DNA of 64,000 nt from positions 19,565,501 through 19,629,500 of the forward strand of contig NC_052474.1 of assembly GCF_009730915.1 (NCBI RefSeq). Reading direction: 5' to 3'. Below, in pieces: positions 10,710-23,654 of this stretch. The number at the start of each line of letters is the position of its first letter. Within the stretch, counting starts at the first letter, position 1. The position numbers were made by a program, and so were the translations under genes. This DNA comes from Dioscorea cayenensis subsp. rotundata (taxonomy: Eukaryota; Streptophyta; Magnoliopsida; Dioscoreales; Dioscoreaceae). The notes below the pieces were generated by a model. That model was not told where the DNA came from. It ran no database searches and saw nothing but the letters and a program-made list of their open reading frames with translations.

Positions 10710-12369
10710 TTTGGATGTCTTTTGTGTTGGAAAATACTACTACTGCTACTATTATTGTATGGTTGTCTCCTTTGTTAATCACTGTTATAAATAGTAATAC
10801 TTCAGTTGAGACTTGAGAGGAAAAGATAAAAGAGTTGAGAAAGTTGTCATTTTTGTTTCTCTCCAGGTAATCATGTCTGTACAAAGAGAGTTTTTTGCAC
10901 CAAATTACTCACTAAATTATGTAAACATAAATGTCATCTTTCAAATTATAGATTTTCTTGTGGTAAAAACTATGCATGCTGATGGAAATGCAGGGAATCT
11001 GATCACTCTCTTGTGTGTTGGAAATGTTACTATATTAAGTGCATGGTTGTTTTAATTTGTTTAATAAATGCAATAAAGATTTGAGTGTGAGTTGGGAGAA
11101 GTGCTGGTCAGGTCATTTATGTTTGTCTTTGAGATCTTTTTTATGTCATCATGTTATCATTAGTGGAACTTTATTATTATTATTTTTTTACTTACCATAA
11201 AGTTTGTTTCTTATTATGTTTATATTTTTATTTATTTTATTTATTATTATTTTGCATTATATGGGGTCTGCTAAGAAATAAAGTTTTGGAGTCTTTTAAA
11301 GCATCATCTTGAAGCTTTGAATGGTGAGTGACAGTGCTTGTGGTGGTGCCCATTTGTGGAAGATCTGTTCTCAGTTTCTATTTTTCTCAATTAAATACCA
11401 CCATTATTTTATTTATTTATTTACATATAATTATTTATATTAGATATAAATAAAAATATATTATTTGAATCAAATTCAACATTAAAATATTTTCTAAATT
11501 AATTGATATAAATCAATAATATATATTATCTCTCAAGTATATATATATATATATATTTTAATAGGAATGCATACAAGTGGCGTAAATTTTTTTATTTTTT
11601 CAATTATAAATAATGAAAATATTAAATATAAAATCCCATTTTCCAAGAAAATGAGAAAAAGTGAGAAGCAAAACATGATTGCAAAAAAGTCCTGAAAAAT
11701 AATAATAATATCAAAGAAGACAAACAAAGAAGAGAAAATTCAACACAAAGCCCTTCTTTTTCTCCTCGTGAATTGAGCAAACAAAAGATGAAGATCAAGA
11801 TGATGACTCCCGGATACTCCGCTATTTGTCTCTAGTGCAACATTGACCGTCCATTGGTGGTCCATCCAACGGTCAGGATTATCAGACAGGATTGGCACAA
11901 GTTTTTTTTTTTTTTACTGTGTTTTCAGGCTTTAGGACTTTCTCTCTTTAATTACTGTTTAATTATGATTAGTTGCATTATTAAAGTATGATTATGATTA
12001 GTAGCAATCTCAAAGAAATCAATCATGTGGATTCATAGTGGTGATTCTTTTTCTAAGTAAATCTGAATATAATCATTTAAAACTTGTTATTTTTTTTGTT
12101 TATATACAAAACAGAAGGATGGTACTTATGAATGGTACAAAATACTGTTTTAAACTGTGCGATGCAGGACAAAACTACATTTAAGTGATCAAGTAGAGCT
12201 TCACATGTGCACTGTGTCTGAACACCATGACAGCATACATGTGCTTTTCTTTCTTCACTGTTTTTGTTTCTGTATTTATATGTGTTTAAAACTATAATAT
12301 ATATTTTAACTCCCAACATTGTGAGAAAATTGAGATATAATATAACAATTGCTTTGATATTTAGACATA
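10710..12369. other. Non-coding AT-rich stretch
   Basis: This includes the upstream region of the stress-protein gene and then long A/T runs with an (AT)n tract near 11540. Only short chance frames are present. I see no gene or bounded transposon. Confidence 0.5.
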
Positions 12370-12500
12370 AGGGTGTTATCGATGAAGCTCGAGCCAAGTA
12401 GCAAGTTACTTGAGTTCGAGCTCGATTAAAAACTCGATAGAGTTTTGTTTTTGTAAATCAAGCTCAACTTGATATATAAATCGAGTTACACGATCGATTT
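12370..12500. repeat. CTCGAG-rich dispersed repeat, partial copy
   Basis: GGGTGTTATCGATGAAGCTC begins a stretch rich in CTCGA/TCGAG words that resembles the start of the longer copy at 12790. It appears truncated after about 130 bases. Confidence 0.5.
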
Positions 12501-12789
12501 TTTATTTAATATTTAAAAAAAATTAAGAGATACAATATTTTTAAAAATTAATTAAAAAAATTATTATTTGAGAGCCACTAAAATCTGGTTGACTTGCCCC
12601 AATCAACCAGTTCACAACTAAATTGTCTGAGCCATAACAATTCAATATCATGTCTCAATCTATACACTTTGTAAGGAAAAACTGGACCACCATAACCACC
12701 GAGTCAAGTTAAATCGAGTTCAACCAGTCGGACTAGTCCAATTTTGACTATGATGTAGATATAATATATTTATGTATACATGGATGATT

Positions 12790-13195
12790 AGGGGTGTAGT
12801 CGATCGAGTTCGAGCCGAGCAACAAACTACTTGGGCTAGAGCTCAGTTGAAAACTCGTTGCTCAATATTCGACTCGAACTTGATCGAGTTTTGTTTTTGT
12901 AACTTGAGCTTCGAGCTCGCTTGATTAAGCTCGATAAAAACTAATAATAAACTCGATTTAATTAGAGGTATCTTTATATTCGAACTCAAGCTCGAATTCA
13001 ATCATATATATAAAACAAACTTATACATAATATATATCCACGCAAATACGACTGCTCAATTAAGCTCGCAAACACTCGAGTCAAATATAAAGATACTCGA
13101 ATTTGGCTCGCTCGACTATTTGAGTTTGAGCTCGAGTCAACTATAAACGAGTCAAGTTCGAGCTTTCTCTAAATCAAACTCGAGTAACTTGCTAA
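12790..13195. repeat. CTCGAG-rich dispersed repeat with inverted ends
   Basis: Starting at GGGGTGTAGTCGATCGAGTT, this stretch is full of self-complementary CTCGA/TCGAG words. Its right end (ACTCGAGTAACTTGCTA, about 13182-13198) is the inverse of TAGCAAGTTACTTGAGTT near 12400 in the partial copy. Repeats of this wording are common in plant genomes and are probably non-autonomous elements; I could not fix exact ends or a target duplication. The adjoining 13200-13640 shows only AT-rich DNA. Confidence 0.5.
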
Positions 13196-13641
13196 TAGTA
13201 ATGTATAATTTACCCTCCTAATGATGATGCATGGCATATAAATGCAAATTCTTTATTTATATGTTGATCATTCATGTGATTTCAACACTATTAAAAGAAA
13301 ACTATATAAAAATACAATCATGGACCACATGAATTGCAGCATTTATAAGCCATGCAGTAACTAGGTACCAAAATATATATTATCTATAGACTTGAGGAAA
13401 TTTTTTTGAAGCCACTCAAGCACTGAGCTCTAGTCCCAGAAAGAGACTCATCACCAATGCATAGATAGGTCAACACAAGTTGCCAAATAAACTCATTACC
13501 AATAAGACATGAAAGTTTAATATTTTCATTGACACAAAAGTTCTTGTTTTATTAGCCCTTTTTAAGGAGCATATTCAAAGGCTCATCCCATTCTAAAATA
13601 TTAGGATGAGTTTGAAGCAAAAGTGTATTTTTTTATATCTA

Positions 13642-16600
13642 TTATGAACTAATTTGATAATCTTGTTCATCAACAATGAAAAGCCTATCATTATCTCTTA
13701 TCACCTCAATGCAGTCAATCTCCGCCCCTTCTTCATTTGTTACAATTTTGTTGCTTGCATCAATCCCAAATTTCTTTCCTGCCAATAAACAAATGCTCAG
13801 AATTTTTTTCTTTTTTTTTTTTCAAGAGTATAACAATATGATTTCATCCTTTAAAATAATGATCAATATATTATCATAAAAACAATATGTATATTCTATT
13901 TTTAGTGTATATAAAATCACTTGCAAAATAAATAACTAATTTTTTTGAATGATGCAAGTAATAATTTTTTCCTATAAATACAATACTTAATATATTTTTT
14001 ATATGATTATTTGAGACGGTAACTCTTCCTTTTGCCAAGTGAAAGTTGACGGATTTAACTCCCTCTCACAATATTAATTCAGATAAGTGACTTATCCACC
14101 TTATAATTATATAAATATAATTCACAAACCAACTCCATATGTGTGTGTATATATATATAAATGAGGAAGGAAAAAAAGGAAGGCACATACCAACAATGTT
14201 CTTGAGCTCTTCCATGGAATTTGGCAAATTGATGAGCTTCCCAGCTTTAGAACAAAGATTTCTCATCAATGGATGTCCTTCATACACACTAACTCTTGGA
14301 CAAACTTCTCTCCTCTCCCATTTCAACATGTTCCCTCCCTTCCCATTTCCATTCCCATTCATCTCCACCACCTTTCCTTCCTTCTCACTATTATTATTCT
14401 CAAATATTCTAATTGAATGACCAACTTCTCTTTCTCTAACCATTTCCTCAAACTCCTCACTACTCATCATACTACTCTCCCTTGTTTTATCTACATTGGC
14501 ACCATTCATTATCAAGAACTTCACCATTTCCATTTTCTTCTCAACCATTGCCACTTGCAGAGCAGTTAATCCTTCACTGCTTTCTGAATCTATATCCAAT
14601 CCATGTTTAAGAAGCTCCTTCATTGCATGTATGTCATTCCTTTTTGCTGCCAAACACAAGAGGTTTCCACTTGTGTGTACATTTGACACACTTGCATATT
14701 GAAGTAGTATGTTAAAAATACTATGCTGTTTTGCTGTTATTGCTGCCCACAAGGGTGTGTCTCCATTTGCATCTGCAGTAATACATCATTCAAAATCCAA
14801 GCATATACAACCTAAAATCATTAATTGTGAAATTTATGTGAAATTTTTAACTGAAGTTGCTTACCTTGTATGTTTATGTTGCAGGCATACTTGAGCAAAA
14901 CCAATACACAATCTTCATATCCTTTTGATGCTGAAATATGCTGCATTTTAATCAAACCCAAAAGAAAACATAAATCAAATAGTTATGATATAAATCTGAA
15001 GAAAAGTTGAGAAATATTTATCTTTTAACTCTTACAAGTGGTGTTCTTCCTTTAGAATCACCAACATCAGGATCCATTCCAGCCTTGAGAAGTTCTTCAA
15101 GAAAACAACAGTTTCCAGTTGCAGCCACAGTCAATAGATTACATGGTATGTTAGCCTCATCACACTGTCCATTCTCTCTTACCAAATCCTCAATGCTAAT
15201 ATCTTTAAATTCTATTTGATGCTGCAATTATCATAAACAATAACTTAATTAAGTAATTACCAAAATCTTTGATTACTTAAACATTAAATTGATTACCTTG
15301 AGAAAGTTCTTGATGATAACGCTGCTATCATCTTGTTTAGATTGAAGAGCTTCTTTAAGAGTGGCTTGTTTAAGTCTCAGTAACTGAGACAAAGATCTTG
15401 TTCTGAATGTGAAACCTTGAGGCCTATTGCAAACTGCACTGATCTCACCAAACATATCTCCAGTGCTTAAAAGACCAACCAAATTCTCTTTATCTTTGTC
15501 ACAATGTATAATCTCAACCTCACCAGACACTATAATATACACATCATCTGATGCCTCATTCTGCACAATCACATCTTCTCTTGGTGGTATGTACTCTGCT
15601 TTCATATTTGATACCTGCTCCAAATAATAAATGCAAAATTAGAGCGTATTGAACTCTCATTGTTTTGATGTTTAAGAATTACATTGCTTGATTTCTATTG
15701 AGAATTTCCCAATAAGTATAAATACCATAAGTGCTAACTAACCAGGAAAAGAAGCATTTCTGCTGAGACACCTTTGAAAAAGATAAACATCTTTAACAAT
15801 TGGAAGGAAGAGTTGCTGACAAATGCTCTTGCAAATGGATTTTGGGAGCTGATCCATAAGTTGTTGTTGGTTCAAACTCTCTGCTCTGAATTTTAAACAC
15901 ATGTATGCCAATATTTGCTCTTTCAATCTTGGACTCAAATGGTTTCGGCATACAAAGTTCGACGCCGCCTGTATGCTATTCCTCTGTTAATAATAATAAA
16001 AGCAAAAAAAAAAAAAGATCAATCAGTCATTGTGTATATCCATCTAAGAATGGAAAATATTTAGTAACATGTGCATATATATAGATAGATAGTTACAAAT
16101 TCCATAGTGCGGCGAGTGCCTTCAACGACTAAATTAGTCATGTTGCCGATGAGATAAGCAGTGAGACCGAGGTTGAAGAGCATGTACACAATGTTGAAGA
16201 TCATCTCCACTGTGTTAACCGCATGGAGATCACCATAACCAACTGTTGTCATGGTTGTAATGGACCAATACATTGCAGAGATGTATCTAATCCATAGATT
16301 TGATTCTCTGAAGTTTGGAATCACTGAACCAATCCATGTCTTTCCTTGATGTGGATATTTATCTGCTAACAAGTAGTATAAACATCCAGCACAGTGAACA
16401 AGAAACAGAGTCACCTGCATTATATACAGTTCTCAAATCATTCATTTCAATGAATCAAACAAGTGAAAAAAAAAACCAGTGAGTTTTTCAATTCACTTAC
16501 AGAGAGAAGTCTAGCACATCTTATCCAGAAATAACTGAATCTGATATCTTTTTCAAGCCTACAACCATGAAAGAATCATTAGTAATTATATATATATGTA

Positions 16601-17508
16601 CATAAATAATATAGAGTTTAAGAAGATTTCTAGTCACCTAGTGAAGAATTGCTTGACCTTTCTGAGACGCCAAAGTCTAAGCATGCCAAGAAGACTATAA
16701 GAAAGGCCTGATTTAACTTGACCAGTTATTAGATAACCCAAACCTTCAAATGGAATGGTTGAAGCCACATCCATGATGAACCATGTTGATAAATACCTGA
16801 GTGAAAGATATATATGTTTGTATGTGCATGTTATATATAAATCATTATTGAGTTGTTTTTATTTTATCAATGAAGAACAGAAAAGAGCAAACCTGATAGC
16901 TATTTTCTTCTGATCAAGAACAAGAAGATGAGTTCTGGAGTCTATGTAAGCAACAAAGAAAGTAAGAACAATGTCGATGGCGAAGAAAAGATCGATAACA
17001 TTATCGGCAACAAGAAGTCCTCCTTTGGCAGAAGCATTCATGAAGGCAACTTCAAATGGATAAACCCATGCAGAATATGCAATCAAGAACACCATCAATG
17101 TCTCCCAACACCTGCAACTCAACATCTTAATTACTTTTTCCATTACCATTAATGTCATTGCATATAGATGATGAGCAAAAAATAAATAAATAAATAAATA
17201 AATAACCTGTATCTTGAATCCATTGGAGAGATGATCTTGCCTCTCTTATCAAACTGACATTGGTTGTAACTGGAGACACCCAAAGGAGGAAGGATGAGTT
17301 TGGAAAGATTGCGAAGACTTAGAGAGTCATCATCTTCATGCTTTGGCTTCACATCATCCTTTTCATTCTCTTTGGTATCAAAGCTTGAACCTGGAATCAT
17401 ACTTGCAGACATTGTTGCAGTGGTATTGCCACTAGAGATCTCAAAACAAGGATGAAGATGTCCTTGTAATGGAGGTTTAATTAGTGGTCCTTGGATGATA
17501 TCCATCAT
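13642..17508 (-). CDS. AKT2: Shaker-type K+ channel AKT2, interrupted by one frameshift
   Basis: There are eleven exons on the minus strand: 17508-17207, 17111-16893, 16796-16638, 16558-16501, 16414-16097, 15983-15743, 15614-15297, 15221-15036, 14940-14865, 14772-14191 and 13778-13642. In order they show the AKT2-type N-terminus ([17 protein letters not shown]), S1-S3, the S4 sensor ([14 protein letters not shown]), the pore ([13 protein letters not shown]), S6, the C-linker, the cyclic-nucleotide-binding domain ([13 protein letters not shown]), ankyrin repeats and a KHA domain ending [14 protein letters not shown]2 is the weakly rectifying plasma-membrane channel of phloem and guard cells. 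The exon 15983-15743 is 241 bases, whereas its flanking exons demand 240: an extra base in the A run 15777-15781 (plus strand) shifts the frame after VYLF. Without it the total is 865 codons including stop. The start at 17508 is the first ATG of the frame. Intron 1 carries an (AATA)n tract. Confidence 0.95.
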
Positions 17509-17963
17509 TCATGGGGTCCTCCATATCACTCACTCTATTGCTTAAAACCATATCTTGTATACATATATATATATAGTATGTATTTATGTATGCATTGTAT
17601 ATGTGAGTGTGTGGTGAGGATGGTTTTTGTAAAGTTTCAAGCTTGAAATGATTTGAGTTGGAGATTTTGTTTGGAGATTGCATGTTCAGTTCATTTAGCA
17701 ATATCTTAGAAGTTGACATCTAGGAAAAGTAATAAAGAAGAATATAATAATTTAAAAATTAAAAAGGGATAATTTTGGGTAGGGTTGGATTTGTTGGAAA
17801 AGTATTAGTCTTACTTTCTGAAAGATGAAAAGGTGAAAGTCAAGCAAGAAGAATCAGAATCATATGGGCTGCCTTGTTGCATGGTGACATGTTTTTCCCA
17901 TGCACAAATCAAACAATTACTGGGAGATTCAATTGGTAATCATATGGTTATTATAGAGAAAAT

Positions 17964-18258
17964 TGGTCTTGGAAGTTTTATAATTACATATTTACACTCA
18001 TAAAAATATAATTATATATATATTTTCTAAAAGTTTAAAATAACCCTTATATAATTTCATTTTATAATAAATTTTTTTAAAAAGATATATGTGTAAATGG
18101 TATAATGGTTATTTTATATATCTGTTATTTGTTAAAGAATGATTTTTAACTAAATTGAACCCAGGAATATATATGCAATTATATATATTATTCAGGGGGT
18201 ATGTATATAATTATCTTTTATTTAAGAGTAAATATGTAATTTTAAAATTATTCAGAGG
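17964..18258. mobile_element. Small inverted-repeat element (MITE-like)
   Basis: The left arm (TAATTACATATTTACACTC, 17981-17999) pairs with the inverse of GAGTAAATATGTAATTTTA (18226-18244), and similarity extends outward (GGTCTTGGAAG versus CCTCTGAATAA). Size, AT content and location in intergenic DNA fit a miniature inverted-repeat element. No clear target duplication was found, so the ends are approximate. Confidence 0.45.
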
Positions 18259-18813
18259 TATATTTTGTAAAACACCCTCATATAAAATATTTTTTGTGAA
18301 ATAGTTGGTGAAAAAAAGAAATAAATGTAAAATAGAGGTTGGGGGGAAGAAATTCGTGAGAAATGGTTGGGGAATGTTGTGTGTGCAGTGTACTGATAAG
18401 GGTTCACAAGAATTTTGAGGTTAATAGCAATAACATGAGAGGGAATATCTTACTTTTTAAGATTTTGAAAGATGTTTGTCGGCAACTGTGATTTGTGACC
18501 AAGCTTTTCAGGTGTGAAATTTCCTTTCAGTCTTGTCATCAATGTGTGTGTATATATAAAAAATTAATCAAATTATATATAAGTACACAAACTTTAGAAT
18601 CCCCAACCGACTCGTTTATTGTTCAATTTCAAAAAATTTAAAATAAAAAGCACTACTTAAGTGGCGGTTGATTGTGAGGAGTGGATTTAGGAAGAAATAG
18701 AATAGGAGTGACATGAAGGAAGTGGAGTAAGAGTAAGAATAAAAAATGTGTTTGATTGATAAGGTTTGGAAAGTGTAATTTATTGGGAATAGTAAAGTAA
18801 AAAAATAAATATG

Positions 18814-19116
18814 GGTTTGGAGAGTGTAATAAAGGAGCCTGGAGTTTGTTGAGCCCATGAGGGGAGAGTCTAGCAGCCCCTGATCACCTTGGGTAGTTCC
18901 TAGTGATTTCTTCCCCGCTAGGTTACGTTTTTATCTTTCTATTCCTTTCCACATCCCAGTGGATCCGGTTTTTCGATCATGTGTTGTTCTTTAGTCCTGA
19001 GTCGGGTCTCTCCCGGGTCGTGTTGCTTTTTTTGTTCTTGTAAACTTCCTTGTCAGGCCATGTTGTATTTTTCTTTTTAATAAATTGTGGTTTATCCAAT
19101 TTTTTTTTTAAAAAAA
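18814..19116 (+). mobile_element. 5'-truncated retroposon (LINE 3' end) with 13-bp target duplication
   Basis: The insert of about 300 bases ends in AATAAATTGTGGTTTATCCA followed by a T run and an A run. It is flanked by AAAAATAAATATG on the left (18801-18813) and right (19117-19129). The GC-richer body, the poly-A end and the long direct repeat are typical of target-primed insertion of a LINE 3' end. No tRNA-type promoter boxes are visible, so a SINE is less likely. Confidence 0.65.
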
Positions 19117-19462
19117 AAAAATAAATATGATAAAATGACATTTATGCCTTTTATGCAAAACAAATACTATTGTATATATAATAATGAGTTATTTTTAATT
19201 ATATTTTTTAAAAATATTAAACAAAATGTAAATAATTAATTATCAAAAATAAATATTTAATTTTATAATACTACATTTTCATTCTATTTTTTTGGATTTA
19301 AGTAATAATATCATTAATTAGCTATTAACTAATAGTATTAATTACAAATTAAATTAAAAATAATTCCAATAAAAGAAGTTAACTATAATAATTATTTATT
19401 TTGCACAAAAACAACACTGTAATAAAAAAATCAAAACAATTAAAAACACCTTGTAAAATATG

Positions 19463-19493
<31 letters not shown>

Positions 19494-19654
19494 AGGGCAC
19501 ATTAGTCATTTTTATATTCAATTTGCTCCAACCCCCAACACACAAAAAAGAATAAAAAAATAAAAATAAATAAACTTGTTCTCACCGGGGCCAGGTACGT
19601 CCCTCAGTGCTCTCAGTGGACTCGCCCTGCCTCCTCTTCCCCAAAACTTTTAAA

Positions 19655-20060
19655 TTTGAAAACAATTATTAAACAACTCAAATGAAAAAAAAAATTAATC
19701 ACTAAAAATGGATGCCATTTATTTTATTGGAATAATTTTCTTAATAATGCAATTAATAAATATAATACATGAAAATATTTTTCAAATTAAAATATTTTTA
19801 TTATTTAATTGTAAAATAGGCAAAAACATATATAAACCGCGCACGCCCCTCAACATTTTTAAAATAATTGTTTTATAAAAAAATAGATCTGAAAACAATA
19901 ATTAAATAACTCAAATGGAAAAAAATTTAACCACCAAAATGAATTTATGCCATTTTATTTTATTGGAATAACTTTCTTGAAAATGCAATTAATAAATATA
20001 ATACATGAAAATATTTTGCAAATTAAAAACACTTTATTATTTAATTGAAAAAAAAATCAA
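19655..20060. repeat. Tandem duplication of about 230 bp beside the tRNA gene
   Basis: Two copies, around 19660-19820 and 19893-20060, share AACTCAAATG, CCATTTTATTTTATTGGAATAA, ATGCAATTAATAAATATAAT and ACATGAAAATATTTT in the same order, with scattered differences. The second copy runs to the tRNA terminator. No coding potential is visible. Confidence 0.75.
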
Positions 20061-20077
20061 AACATTCATAACACACG

Positions 20078-20150
20078 CACGCCCGGTGGGACTCGAACCC
20101 ACAGTCGCCTGATTAGAAGTCAGACGCCTTATCCATTAGGCCACGGGCGC
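20078..20150 (-). tRNA. tRNA-Arg (UCU anticodon)
   Basis: The minus strand folds as a 73-nt cloverleaf: acceptor GCGCCCG with CGGGCGT (last pair G-U), D-arm with TGGCCTAATGGATAAGGC, anticodon loop CTTCTAA giving UCU, and T-arm GTGGGTTCGAGTCCCAC. The A and B boxes are intact and there is no intron. Past the 3' end on the minus strand lies a long T run (plus-strand A run 20048-20056), a good RNA polymerase III terminator. Confidence 0.95.
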
Positions 20151-20159
20151 ATTCTAGTG

Positions 20160-21370
20160 AAATATCCGAATTAATTATCATAACTATAAAAACATATCGT
20201 AATTTTTTTAAAAATTTAAATCAAAAAAAGGAGGAAAACTCAATCCTAAATAAAAGACTTCTTTTTTGATGTATTCGGTCTTAATAAGAGTGGAGTACAA
20301 GATTGGACGTTGTCAAATGGATTGAATGATAGGGGCACACACATATATACAATACAATTGATTTATTTTGTTAGTTGTGAGGGTCCATCCATCATCTCTC
20401 TTTCAATCAACTCAATTAAAGTTGGTTTATGTCAATCAATACTAATTTTGTGCTCCTCATTTGAAATAATCACTGTTATTATTATTTTTTTCTTTTTTTC
20501 CTTTAATAATATAACATTATTAGCAAATGAAATAATTATTACTAATTATTATTATGTCCATTTTACAAAAATAAAATTATAAATAACTAGAATTATTATT
20601 TTACTCTTGCTATAATAAGAGTTCTAGAGATTTTCTAAACTGTTTTAAAAAATAATTCATATGAGTGAAAAAAAGGGTTTTTTTTTCTTTCTAAAAACAT
20701 ATTTGCAAGTATAAGAATAAAGAGAGGAGGTAACAAAAAATTTGCTTTTTGTTTAAATATTTCCAAAGTAACAATAAACTTACATCAAACAATATCGAAT
20801 GCTAATACACAAAAACTTAGACTTCATAATCCTAAAGAGCAAACGTACACATGAGGCACCGATTAATCATAGAGCAAGCTATCCACTAAAGGCACCAACT
20901 AATTGTTTAGGACTCATGTTTAGGACTCATTTTTTTTAAAGACCGGTTCATGAAATAGAATTATTAAAAATATGATTCCCAAATCATGTTTCATTAAATA
21001 AAATTACTAAAAATATGATTCCCAAATCATGTTTTTATTACATTATTGTACTTCTTTCGTCTCTCATATACCCTTTTTATTTTTATTTTACTCTTTAAGT
21101 TCCCTCAATGTTTTTGTCATCTCTTTGTGATTTCCACATCTAGTGAGGGCTATTTGGGGCTATTGTATTTATTTTTTTTATCTGTATTTCTATTTTTTAT
21201 TTTAATATAAATAATTTATCCACTTTTTCAAAAAAACGTAAATTCGGACTTCAAGAAAGAAACTTGCAAACCACATGGACATGGGCCAGTGCAACAAACT
21301 ACAAATCTTGCATCTTTTATCAAGGCTCAATGAAATAATACTTTGCACTGAAATTATTATTAGACATGTG
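20160..21370. other. Non-coding AT-rich stretch
   Basis: Only short chance frames are seen. A 25-30 base phrase (ATTCCCAAATCATGTTT with flanks) occurs twice near 20955-21040 as a small tandem repeat. No gene is recognised. Confidence 0.5.
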
Positions 21371-21384
21371 CTTCAAAACATCGA

Positions 21385-21720
21385 TGTAAACCAATGACCA
21401 AATGGTCTATTGGTATTCAGATCGCCGATAGAACTCTTCACCCGATAGAAACTCTTTCACCAGTGGTGAAAAATTCGATTCTCAGGTGAGCAGCATTTTC
21501 GGGAGATGTGAGCGATAATTATGTCTGAGTGATCCCGTGCCATGTGTGCATGGCCTCACCCTACTTGCTCCATCGAGATTTGTGCAGCGTTCACGGCGAT
21601 CTAGCAGAGCTTTTTAGGGCTATTTATTCCTCTTGTCCCAACATCACGGTAATATGGCAATGTCTGAATTGCCACATGGCACATATTGGTTTAGTTTGGT
21701 GTACTAAAGCCTGTGCAGGC
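21385..21720 (+). repeat. Possible tRNA-derived SINE-like sequence
   Basis: The head resembles a degenerate pol III promoter: CCAAATGGTCTATTGGTATT as an A-box region and AAAAATTCGATTCTCAGGTG as a B-box region about 80 bases later. It is followed by a GC-richer body containing TGATCCCGTGCCATGTG. No poly-A tail or target duplication could be fixed. Confidence 0.35.
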
Positions 21721-21729
21721 AAAAAAACA

Positions 21730-23654
21730 CACCTGCAGCATAACAAACAGAGAGCACAAACAATTTGTCACTAGATAGATAATTTGATTGAAGAAGTTAA
21801 TGAACAAGTTCTTCACAAGAATCACATCAGACTTTTGACACCTTCGGAGAATGAAATTTTGAACTTGCATATCATCAGGTCAGCAGAACTTGAGAATGCC
21901 AACTTGATCATTACAGAGACTCATGTTCACTGTTTAAGAAAAAAAAGGCAAAAACACATGCATCATGAAAAGGGTTGAGTTATTTGTAGCTAAATAAACT
22001 ATGAGCTGTTCCCAAAACAAAATCCAAATTTCCAATAACAAGTAAACTGCAAACTGCAAACTGTGAAATTATCCATATGAAGTTTGACATCCATAATGTA
22101 AGATGCTGAACAAATCTAATAAAAATACATACATATATATATGTGTATCTGAAGTAGATTTTGTTTCTTTTTTATATTTTGGACAAAGTTGAATGTGATC
22201 AAGTGGAAGCTAGACCCGCGACAAAACTGTGTTTTGACTTGTAAATACCTAAGTTACTATAACCGTGATTATGATAAAAAGTTCATGGTATCGGTATTTT
22301 GAAACCTAACAGCCAAGTCATGTAAACCACTACTTTCAGGTCCTAACTTTCTAACATACACATTTTACAAGTCAAACTATTGTTTGTTGAAAGTTGAAAC
22401 CTAGTAGAAAAATAAGAACATGAGCTCTTTTACATCAATTCATACTTGGTTCATCTTCATATTAAAACAGCCTAATGAAGGAAAAAAAAAATGGTAGAAA
22501 AACAAAAACCAAAATGACACTAATGAGAAGATATCCCCCACAACATTATATCCAAAACATTCCAGGAGATTGGAGAAGAAGAATAGACACCAATAAAACA
22601 TATGCTTATCAGTTACTGTTAACCTGCCCTTTCTTAACTACCAGAGTACTACTTATCCAAGTATTTTGGAAATTCATAAAAAGTATGATACAATAAAGAG
22701 AATTGCATAACAGGGGCGTGATAAAAGGGATTAATTTAATTGAAGTGCATCTACCAGTAATTGAGTGTTATTTGATGAGAGTTCCACCACCCTTCACCCT
22801 TTTCTTTTGTAGAAAAACTTGAAGCCGAACTATAAAAACAAAACTGCCACATTGCTCTTCAACCTGTAACTTCAGTAAGAATTAAGAAAGAGAGAAATAC
22901 AATTAGATCTGACCGAACAATGCTGCATCTAACTGAGAAGTAGAAATTTGCTGAACTTAACAAACAACACTGTTAATTTGAAATGAACACAGTGGTTTGA
23001 TACGAGTGAAGTCCAAAAAGGAGAAACAAAAGATATAACATCCACTAATCAATAACCGCAAATAGTCCCACCATGAGAACAATTCACAACACTTGATATC
23101 CAGCAATTTCAAGAATTTTCAGAAGAAAGTGTCAAGCTAACCCTATTGAGATCTTTGGCATCACTAATGAACAAGATAAAATGATATGTAAATTCCAACT
23201 AATAAAAAAATCATTTACCTGTATGATGGACTGGTAGTCATAAAAGTTGGTTTGATGTCATAGAGGCATCCACAGACTTCCTTGCACTAGTGAGATATCA
23301 TTATACTGAAAAACATAAATAGGCATCCATTTCAAAGTATACAGCTTTTATTCCACTTGAAATAATTGAAATGTCATGAATAAAACAACTTTGTAATCTT
23401 TGCAATTGCTGTGAAAAATAACATAAATCATATGATATATATATTTATATATATGACAGATGAACATATTTTTTTTAGTGATACTATATCCTGGATGCAC
23501 TTACCCCAGAAATTTGCTAAAAACTCGCAAATAATGGGAGGACCTAATACAACATAATTATCTATACAGAGTCCTCACAAAGTCAGGAGAACAGAAATGA
23601 GAAGGAAAAAAGCTTCACAATGAAATATGCTTGAGAAAATTGTGAATTTTCAGT
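21730..23654. other. Non-coding stretch with the 3' UTR of the FAB1 gene at its right end
   Basis: No convincing gene is seen on either strand. The last few hundred bases before 23655 are probably the 3' UTR of the minus-strand lipid kinase gene. AT tracts occur near 22135 and 23430. Confidence 0.45.

Noticed and set aside
13642-17508. AKT2 called as a pseudogene
   Set aside because: Only one extra base in a homopolymer is wrong in 2596 coding bases, and two similar cases occur in FAB1; sequencing error is at least as likely, so it stays a gene with a flagged frameshift.
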